A stretch of 38,115 nucleotides of DNA, taken from the NCBI GenBank assembly GCA_021372415.1, contig JAJFUM010000473.1, positions 1 through 38,115 on the forward strand, read 5' to 3'. Source of the DNA: Deltaproteobacteria bacterium (GTDB taxonomy: Bacteria > Desulfobacterota > Syntrophia > Syntrophales > UBA5619). A program made the position numbers and the translations under genes. The notes under the pieces are model-generated. The model did not search any database, was not told the DNA's origin, and was given only the letters and a program-made list of their open reading frames with translations. This document shows positions 33,254 through 38,115 of this stretch, one piece after another (position 1 is the stretch's first letter; each line of letters starts with the position of its first letter).

Positions 33254-34611
33254 GTGCTCTGGTCAAGTCAGGGATCCACCTGGCAGCCCTAGAAGCTTGT
33301 TGGCTCTACATTCTCCTCGACATCATCGGGGCTGCGACGGGGGTGACCCTCGACCCCCGGTTTGCCCTCGCGGCCTTCTTTGCCCCCGCCTTCGCCTATC
33401 ACCTCTGGGTCTCCCGGCGGGGCAGGCCGCTCCTCGGAGAGGCCGGGGGGCTCCTCCTTTTCGCGGCGGTCGTGGGCCTTTGGCTCGTCCTGGCGCCCCT
33501 CCCACGAGGGGTCATCGGTGGCAGGGTCCTCGTGGCACTCCAGGGGGGTGTCCTCTGGTTCCTCGGCCGCCGGGCAGGCCGGCTCCGGCCGAACTTCGCG
33601 GCCTTTCTGGGCGAGTTCCAGTTCGGCCTCGCGATCCTCCTGGCCATATACGCCTTGAGCGGTCATTTCGTCCCCGGGTTGGGGGCCCTCGTCCTCCCGG
33701 CGGTCCTCTTTTTCCTCCTGGGCTTGGTGGGGCTCTTCCTCCTTCGGGACGCAGCCGGGGGGCAGCAGACGTCCACCGGGGCACGGCGGCGCGGTCGCTG
33801 GGGCCTCCTGATCGGGAGCCAGATCCTGGTTTCGGCCAGTGCCCTCTGGCTTCTGGCCGTGATCAAGCCGGAGCTCCTGGCCTGGGCACTGGCCGCGGCT
33901 GTGAAGGTCGGCAAATTCTTCGTGTGGCTCGGGGCCCGCTTCATCGAGTTTCTCGCCTGGCTCCTGCCGGCCCCAGGGGGCGGGCCGCTCAAGATGGCGT
34001 CGCGGCCCGCACTGCATCCGGGAGATCCTCGGGATCCCTACAGTTTCTTCCTGCTCTCCGAACAGACTCGCAGGATCGGGCAGTATATCGTTTCGGCGGG
34101 CTGGGCCTGCCTCATCCTCGTGGCCCTCTGGCGTGTTTCGATGGACATCCTCAAATGGTTCCGGAGGCGCCTCGGCTTTTCGGCAGGGACGGAAACGGAG
34201 TCCCTGGAGGGGGCCTTCCGGGAGGACCTGCGGCGGATCGTCGGGATGGTCCTGGCATGGCTGAAGGTGCTGTATCGCCGCTTCTTCGGAGGAAAACGGG
34301 AGAGGACCCTGGCCCCCGGCGCAGCCGGTGTCCGACAGGCCTATCGGCGGTTGATCGAGATCGGCGCGACGGGGGGATGTCCCCGAAGGCCAGCGAGGAC
34401 CCCTGACGAGCATCTGGAAACGCTGGTCTTCTGGCTTCCCGAGGCGCGGGGCGAGATGGCCTTCATCACCGAGCAATACGTTCAGGTGCGGTACGGGCCG
34501 GGACCCGTGGGGGAGAGGACGGCGGGGGAATTGGCGATGTGTCTCCGGCGGGTCCGCCGGCTCCTCCGGGAAAAGAGAGGCCGAAAGATCTTCCGCCGGT
34601 CCCGGGCGTGA
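33250..34611 (+). CDS. Multi-pass membrane protein with C-terminal DUF4129-like domain
   Basis: A 453-residue product. The N-terminal half is strongly hydrophobic with about six to eight membrane helices (AALEACWLYILLDII, PLLGEAGGLLLFAAVVGLWLVL, LPAVLFFLLGLVGLFLL). Another helix (GWACLILVALWRVSMDIL) precedes a cytoplasmic region whose end, VRQAYRRLIEIGATGG then TPDEHLETL and ITEQYVQVRYG, matches the DUF4129 pattern common in MoxR-DUF58 clusters. In many such clusters this domain ends a transglutaminase-like protein; I see no transglutaminase Cys-His-Asp core here. ATG 33250 overlaps the DUF58 stop and has GGGAGGA before it, so it is translationally coupled. Confidence 0.78.
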   Translation: MSALVKSGIHLAALEACWLYILLDIIGAATGVTLDPRFALAAFFAPAFAYHLWVSRRGRPLLGEAGGLLLFAAVVGLWLVLAPLPRGVIGGRVLVALQGGVLWFLGRRAGRLRPNFAAFLGEFQFGLAILLAIYALSGHFVPGLGALVLPAVLFFLLGLVGLFLLRDAAGGQQTSTGARRRGRWGLLIGSQILVSASALWLLAVIKPELLAWALAAAVKVGKFFVWLGARFIEFLAWLLPAPGGGPLKMASRPALHPGDPRDPYSFFLLSEQTRRIGQYIVSAGWACLILVALWRVSMDILKWFRRRLGFSAGTETESLEGAFREDLRRIVGMVLAWLKVLYRRFFGGKRERTLAPGAAGVRQAYRRLIEIGATGGCPRRPARTPDEHLETLVFWLPEARGEMAFITEQYVQVRYGPGPVGERTAGELAMCLRRVRRLLREKRGRKIFRRSRA

Positions 34612-34740
34612 CGGCTCCATGCCGTTCGCGGGGCGGGGTGCTTTCACGGGGTTGTCGTGAAGGGGTTGAAATGGGCGGGCTTGCATAATTCAGGAATCCC
34701 CTGTAGAGATGGTCACGGTTCGTTCGGGAGGGATTAAGGG

Positions 34741-35709
34741 ATGGAAGCGGTGAAGGTGGTGGAGACGGAGTTGGAGAAGGTTCGGACGGCGGCGGAGCGC
34801 TTCGCGACGAACGTGGGCAAGGTCCTTGTGGGCAAGGATCAGACAGTTCGGCTGATTTTCGTGGCCCTTCTCTGCGAGGGGCACGTCCTGGTCGAGGACG
34901 TGCCCGGCGTCGGCAAGACCCTCCTGGCCAGGAGCTCCGCCCGGTCGCTGGGGAGCAGTTTCCGAAGGATCCAGTGCACCCCGGACCTCCTTCCCTCGGA
35001 CATCATGGGCCTGCAGTATTTCAACCCCAAGACCTCGGAATTCGAATTCAGGCCCGGGCCGATCGTGGCGAATATCGTGGTGATCGACGAGATCAACCGG
35101 GCGATGCCGCGGACCCAGTCGGCCCTCCTGGAGTGCATGCAGGAACGGCAGATCACCGTCGATCTGGCGACGCTGCCCCTGCCCAGGCCTTTTCTGATCC
35201 TGGCCACGCAGAACCCCATCGAACAGGAAGGGACCTTCCCCCTGCCCGAGGCCCAACTCGACCGGTTTCTCCTCCAGGCCGGCCTCGGCTATCCCGCAGC
35301 GGACGAGGAGGGGGCGATCCTGGCGCGCTTCGGCGAGAGCAATCCCCTGGACACCCTCACGAGCGTCCTTTCGGGTGAGGAACTCCTGGCCCTTCAGGGG
35401 ATCTGCAGGCAGGTCTTCGTGGAGCCCTCTGTGGCGGGTTATCTGGTCGGACTCGTCCGGGCGACGCGGGATCACGCCGACGTCCGCCTGGGCGCGAGCC
35501 CGCGCGCCTCGCTGGGGCTCCATCAGGCGGCCCAGGCCCTGGCGGCCATCCAGGGCCGCAACTTCGTGATCCCCGACGATATCAAGGCCCTGGCCGTTCC
35601 CGTCCTGTCCCATCGGCTCATCCTGAAGCCGGAGGCCCGCCTCAGGGGTTGCACCGCGGCGACCGTCATTGAAGGGCTCCTTGAAACCCTTCCTGTCCCG
35701 GCCGACTGA
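34741..35709 (+). CDS. MoxR-family AAA+ ATPase
   Basis: A 322-residue AAA+ protein. Walker A is VPGVGKT (54-60), Walker B VVIDE (113-117) followed by INRAMPRTQSALLECMQE, then sensor 1 in ILATQNPIEQEGTFPLPEAQLDRF and the MoxR-specific lid region (RASLGLHQAAQALAAIQGR and VIPDDIKALAVPVLSHRL). MoxR ATPases act as chaperones that remodel or insert cofactors into partner complexes together with DUF58/VWA proteins. GGAGG lies just before ATG 34741. It comes last in the cluster, 129 bases after the membrane protein; in most genomes moxR comes first. The client protein is not identifiable here. Confidence 0.93.
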   Translation: MEAVKVVETELEKVRTAAERFATNVGKVLVGKDQTVRLIFVALLCEGHVLVEDVPGVGKTLLARSSARSLGSSFRRIQCTPDLLPSDIMGLQYFNPKTSEFEFRPGPIVANIVVIDEINRAMPRTQSALLECMQERQITVDLATLPLPRPFLILATQNPIEQEGTFPLPEAQLDRFLLQAGLGYPAADEEGAILARFGESNPLDTLTSVLSGEELLALQGICRQVFVEPSVAGYLVGLVRATRDHADVRLGASPRASLGLHQAAQALAAIQGRNFVIPDDIKALAVPVLSHRLILKPEARLRGCTAATVIEGLLETLPVPAD

Positions 35710-35826
35710 AGACCGCTCCGGGCACACCATGCCTCCTGCGCCGCCAACGCCCCCTGGGTAATGCCTCTGCATGGCGGTTTGGACCAGAAGCCCAGGTCCA
35801 GACCCAAAGTGAGATATGACCGTCCC

Positions 35827-35855
35827 TTGACAGCCGGGGGGCGGGGTGCTATCGG
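35827..35855 (+). promoter_or_regulatory. Possible sigma70 promoter of the DJ-1/PfpI gene
   Basis: TTGACA at 35827-35832, a 17-base spacer and TATCGG at 35850-35855; the -10 is imperfect. It lies in the 369-base gap after moxR and gives a leader of about 215 bases. Confidence 0.45.
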
Positions 35856-35969
35856 TAGGGGCATCCGGTTCCTCTTCCCTCTGCGACTTGGCCTCCTCTT
35901 CCGCTGAACGCGTCTTGTGTCTGCCGTCTCGACTTGGTCCCGCTTCGTTCTTTCAGTTTCGTATGCAAC

Positions 35970-36015
35970 GGGGCGATGCGCCCCTGAATCCAAAGGGGGA
36001 TCCCCGATCTCGGGG
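35970..36015 (+). promoter_or_regulatory. Hairpins in the leader of the DJ-1/PfpI gene
   Basis: GGGGCG-ATG-CGCCCC (35970-35984) and CCCCG-ATCT-CGGGG (36002-36015 region) are perfect short hairpins. GGGGATCCCC (35996-36005) overlaps the second and competes with it. A strong Shine-Dalgarno follows at 36066. Confidence 0.35.
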
Positions 36016-36078
36016 TCCGCAGGCCCGGGGACGGCCCGTCACCCGGACGTAACGGTTTCCATGCGAAAGGAGGCGACT

Positions 36079-36660
36079 ATGGCGGCCAGGAGAATTTTGA
36101 TGCTGGTGGGGGACTATGTGGAGGACTACGAGGTGATGGTGCCGTTCCAGGCCCTGCAGATGGTCGGGCATGTGGTCCACGCCGTCTGTCCCGGGAAGAA
36201 GGCGGGGGAAACGGTGCGGACAGCGGTCCACGACTTTGAGGGAGATCAGACCTACAGTGAAAAACGGGGCCATAATTTCACGCTGAACGCGACCTTCGAC
36301 GAGATCAAGGCCGATTACTACGACGCCCTGGTCATCCCCGGCGGCCGGGCGCCGGAGTACATCCGCCTCAACGAGAAGGTCCTGGAGATCGTGCGCCTCT
36401 TCTCCGAGGCGAAGAAGCCCATCGCTGCCATCTGCCACGGCGCGCAAGTTCTGGCGGCGGCAGGGGTGCTGGGGGGGCGGGGTTGCACCGCCTATCCCGC
36501 CGTGGGTCCGGACGTGAAAACCGCCGGCGGCCGGTTCGTCGAGGTGCCCGTCGACCAGGTCTACGTGGAAGGCAATCTTGTGACGGCCCCTGCCTGGCCG
36601 GCCCATCCGGCGTGGCTGGCGGCCTTCCTGAAGGTCCTGGGGACCCGGATCGAGCCTTAG
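36079..36660 (+). CDS. DJ-1/PfpI family protein
   Basis: A 193-residue protein of the DJ-1/PfpI superfamily. It begins [19 protein letters not shown], with the conserved acidic residue Glu15, and has the nucleophile elbow [16 protein letters not shown] with Cys119 and His120. [14 protein letters not shown] is the usual preceding strand and loop. Family members include proteases, glyoxalase III and deglycase-like enzymes; the sequence does not decide between these. AAAGGAGG lies 5 bases before ATG 36079; the frame is open far upstream but without other start signals. It has its own probable promoter, a structured leader and a strong terminator, so it is a single-gene unit. Confidence 0.9.
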   Translation: MAARRILMLVGDYVEDYEVMVPFQALQMVGHVVHAVCPGKKAGETVRTAVHDFEGDQTYSEKRGHNFTLNATFDEIKADYYDALVIPGGRAPEYIRLNEKVLEIVRLFSEAKKPIAAICHGAQVLAAAGVLGGRGCTAYPAVGPDVKTAGGRFVEVPVDQVYVEGNLVTAPAWPAHPAWLAAFLKVLGTRIEP

Positions 36661-36701
36661 GGAATGGGTCGAACGCGGCTGACCAGTTAACGAGTTGTTC
36701 T

Positions 36702-36770
36702 GCGGGGTCTTCTCTTTGTGAGGGCCGGGTGGAAACCTTGCCCGGTCCTCGGGACGGCCCCGCTTTTTTT
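36702..36770 (+). terminator. Intrinsic terminator of the DJ-1/PfpI gene
   Basis: GCGGGG (36702-36707) pairs with CCCCGC (36758-36763), followed by seven T (36764-36770). An inner hairpin CCGGG/CCCGG (36725-36729 with 36741-36745) makes it a branched structure. Confidence 0.7.
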
Positions 36771-36801
36771 GTATGAAATTCGCTACAGGGACCGAAAGAG
36801 G

Positions 36802-36935
36802 AATGAATCTTGAATATATTTCAATGGCGGGCACCCGCCATGAATCCGGTTTGGGCATTCATTTTGGCGTGCAATGGGGCGGGTTTCATGGTATGAAAGA
36901 CGGCAATCGCCGCGATTCAAGGCGCCGCGGCTTTT
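36802..36935 (+). promoter_or_regulatory. Structured leader with terminator-like end before the DnaJ-like gene
   Basis: AATGAAT (36802-36808) pairs with ATTCATT (36857-36863). Inside are TTGAA/TTCAA (36810-36824) and TGGCGGG/CCCGCCA (36825-36840). An alternative helix joins CCATGAA (36838-36844) to TTCATGG (36885-36891). At the end GCCGCG/CGCGGC (36909-36914 with 36926-36931) precedes four T, and competes with CGGC-AATC-GCCG (36901-36912). No known riboswitch motif was recognised and no clear promoter was found. Confidence 0.35.
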
Positions 36936-36975
36936 GGCCGACATCCAAGGTATGGAGGATGGGCGATAGGAGCTG

Positions 36976-37731
36976 ATGGAAACGGAAGTCTGCGCATCTG
37001 ATCTCTACAAGGCCTGTCATGTCCTCTTCGGATCGGAGATCGACGTCTCCGCCGATTTTCTCCGTTATTTGCAGATGCCGGGACTCAAGGCCGTCTACCG
37101 GCAGAAGGCCCTGGAGACCCATCCGGACCGGGCCATCGCCCTGGAACGCTCCACCGGCGATCTGGAGGAGCAGTTCAAGGCCGTCAACGCTGCCTACCAG
37201 GAGCTTTCCCAGTACCTTGAGAACCCCCTCCGGTTCAAACTGATCGAGGATGCGCCACCGAAGCCCCGTCCCCGTCCCAGGGCCCAAACCCAGACGAAAC
37301 GAAAAGGCACGCACCCCCAGGAGTTCCGGGGGCCCCTCTTCAAAGGGTCCGTGCCGAAGCGGGAGCTCCTCTTTGGGCAATACATCTATTATTACGGCCA
37401 TATCTCCTATCGACAATTGATTGACGCCATCGTCTGGCAGAAGATCCAGCGGCCCCTGGTGGGCACTCTCGCCATGCGCTGGGGGTGGCTGACCGAGGCA
37501 GAGGTCCGGGAGGTCCTGAAGGATCGCCACCGGGGTGAGAAATTCGGCGAAACGGCCCTGCGCCGGGGGGATCTCATGCCCGACGAGGTGCGGGTCCTTC
37601 TCAGAAGGCAACGGCTGCTGCAGCCCAAGATCGGCAAATATTTCGTGGAAAAAAAGATCCTGTCGGCAATTCTTGTCGAAAGGATGGCCGAAGAATTGCG
37701 CCGCCACAACCGGAAGTACCGGTCCCGGTAG
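36976..37731 (+). CDS. J-domain protein with four tandem C-terminal repeats
   Basis: A 251-residue protein. Residues 30-82 form a J domain: LKAVYRQKALETHPDRA carries the essential HPD (49-51), and EQFKAVNAAYQELSQYL the third helix. A basic Pro-rich linker follows (PPKPRPRPRAQTQTKRK). Residues 132-248 consist of four tandem repeats, each starting with a hydrophobic residue and Gly (FG 133, VG 162, FG 190, IG 219; spacing 28-29), with a pattern like the N-terminal domains of type II secretion/MshE ATPases. It should stimulate a DnaK ATPase at a specific site or client. AGGAG sits 3 bases before ATG 36976. No dnaK or grpE is nearby. Confidence 0.82.
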   Translation: METEVCASDLYKACHVLFGSEIDVSADFLRYLQMPGLKAVYRQKALETHPDRAIALERSTGDLEEQFKAVNAAYQELSQYLENPLRFKLIEDAPPKPRPRPRAQTQTKRKGTHPQEFRGPLFKGSVPKRELLFGQYIYYYGHISYRQLIDAIVWQKIQRPLVGTLAMRWGWLTEAEVREVLKDRHRGEKFGETALRRGDLMPDEVRVLLRRQRLLQPKIGKYFVEKKILSAILVERMAEELRRHNRKYRSR

Positions 37732-37868
37732 TGCTCCGAGGGACCGCCCCGCCGTTGTTCCCAGGCCCCTGATCCGGATGTCGCCGGAGGTGCCTTCCGA
37801 GTGATCCTCCAGGCCTTTCAAGTTTGTTTCCGTCCCCTGTATCACTTCTGCATCATGGTGGCCGCCAG

Positions 37869-37924
37869 CCGCTTCGGAGGCCGGGGCCTCTCCGGAGCGG
37901 TCCTCTTCGACCAAGTCGTTTTTT
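37869..37924 (+). terminator. Probable terminator downstream of the DnaJ-like gene
   Basis: A 12-bp stem with two G-T pairs (37869-37880 with 37889-37900) is followed by a short hairpin CGAC-CAA-GTCG (37908-37918) and six T (37919-37924). It is about 140 bases after the stop codon. Confidence 0.45.
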
Positions 37925-37950
37925 GAAAAATACTTATGAAAAGTGGTCAT

Positions 37951-37979
37951 TTGACATGGGAGGCCCTGGTGCGTATAGT
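37951..37979 (+). promoter_or_regulatory. Strong sigma70-type promoter with no ORF downstream
   Basis: TTGACA at 37951-37956, a 17-base spacer and TATAGT at 37974-37979: five of six -10 bases and all -35 bases match consensus. Transcription should begin near 37985, running toward a convergent gene. Confidence 0.7.
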
Positions 37980-37984
37980 GCCGG

Positions 37985-38070
37985 GCATCCCACCGGACAG
38001 GGCGGCGGCGCATTGTGCGCCGCACAGAGGCCGGGAGGGGCCCGGCCGGATGCGCCCCGGCTGGCGAAGG
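37985..38070 (+). ncRNA. Candidate small structured RNA
   Basis: The predicted transcript starts at the 5' strand of a closing helix: GCATCC (37985-37990) pairs with GGATGC (38048-38053). Inside are GCGGCGCA-TTG-TGCGCCGC (38005-38023, 8 bp) and GGCCGGG/CCCGGCC (38029-38035 with 38041-38047, 7 bp). Helix 3 abuts the closing helix directly. No ORF fits. The 3' end is unknown because no T-run is visible before the convergent gene. I recognise no known RNA family. Confidence 0.4.
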
Positions 38071-38075
38071 GGTCG

Positions 38076-38115
38076 TCAGGTCATCCCGATGATCTTGTAA
38101 ATAACAGGGTTGGGC
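38076..38115 (-). CDS. C-terminal end of a protein entering from the right edge (partial)
   Basis: On the minus strand the last 13 bases-triplets of the window read PNPVIYKIIGMT followed by TGA (38076-38078). The stretch looks like a normal hydrophobic protein end but is too short to name. It converges on the promoter and candidate RNA at 37951-38070, whose transcript could run antisense into it. Confidence 0.35.
   Translation of the reverse strand, partial: PNPVIYKIIGMT

Noticed and set aside
33289-34686. Minus-strand open frame of 465 codons and similar ones at 17361-18572, 20267-21724 and 25577-27481
   Set aside because: All are mirror frames of confirmed genes, with Pro/Arg/Gly/His-rich low-complexity products and no ribosome-binding sites.
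36773-36976. Plus-strand ORF of 67 codons before the DnaJ-like gene
   Set aside because: It starts right on the terminator T-run, has no Shine-Dalgarno and runs through the structured leader.
1-38115. tRNA, rRNA, CRISPR arrays, insertion sequences, att sites
   Set aside because: No T-loop/anticodon patterns, no regularly spaced direct repeats and no transposase or integrase-like products were seen.

Overview
The window is GC-rich DNA of a Gram-negative bacterium: it encodes a periplasmic DegP/DegQ protease, an RlpA protein, Tat and Sec signal peptides and periplasmic sensor domains. The mix of abundant hybrid histidine kinases, a GlcD/GlcF-type oxidase pair, a pyrophosphate-type phosphofructokinase and an iron-sulfur flavoprotein suits an anaerobic deltaproteobacterial (Desulfobacterota, Syntrophales-like) genome. 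That lineage is an inference from gene content; no rRNA or other marker gene is present. Most promoters are clear sigma70 types (TTGACA with a 17-base spacer).

Layout. 1-5802 is a signalling block: the 3' end of an unidentified gene, a membrane histidine kinase, a periplasmic-binding/PAS hybrid kinase whose receiver is split by a frameshift, and a REC-GGDEF regulator with a degenerate GGDEF motif. 5895-13814 is metabolic: a cardiolipin-synthase-like enzyme, a GlcD/GlcF oxidase pair, then an aldolase-like protein, a PPi-type phosphofructokinase and glucuronate isomerase. 14065-19530 is on the minus strand: a DegP-family protease, a small ORF behind a sigma54-like site, CheX, RlpA, and an OmpR-type regulator with its kinase. 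A small secreted cysteine-rich protein (19870-20274) is divergent from that pair.

20461-28851 centres on two divergent sigma70 promoters. One side makes a lone receiver, a REC-adenylate/guanylate cyclase and an MFS transporter; the other makes a 1274-residue MASE1-CHASE-PAS-PAS-kinase-REC protein and an NCS2 permease. Together they look like a phosphorelay feeding cyclic-nucleotide synthesis and transport. 28953-31682 (minus) holds a kinase fragment lying in frame directly after an IHF/HU gene, an iron-sulfur flavoprotein, a small membrane protein, a Tat-exported flavodoxin-like protein and an AT-rich ORF. 31946-37731 (plus) holds DUF58, a DUF4129-type membrane protein and MoxR, then a DJ-1/PfpI protein and a DnaJ-like protein with four tandem repeats.

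The most unusual signals are a perfect Shine-Dalgarno apparently brought to its start codon by a hairpin (4847-4887), a strong promoter feeding a compact three-helix RNA without an ORF (37951-38070), the kinase relic behind the IHF stop codon, and the REC-cyclase/hybrid-kinase module. No rRNA, tRNA, CRISPR array or insertion sequence was seen.
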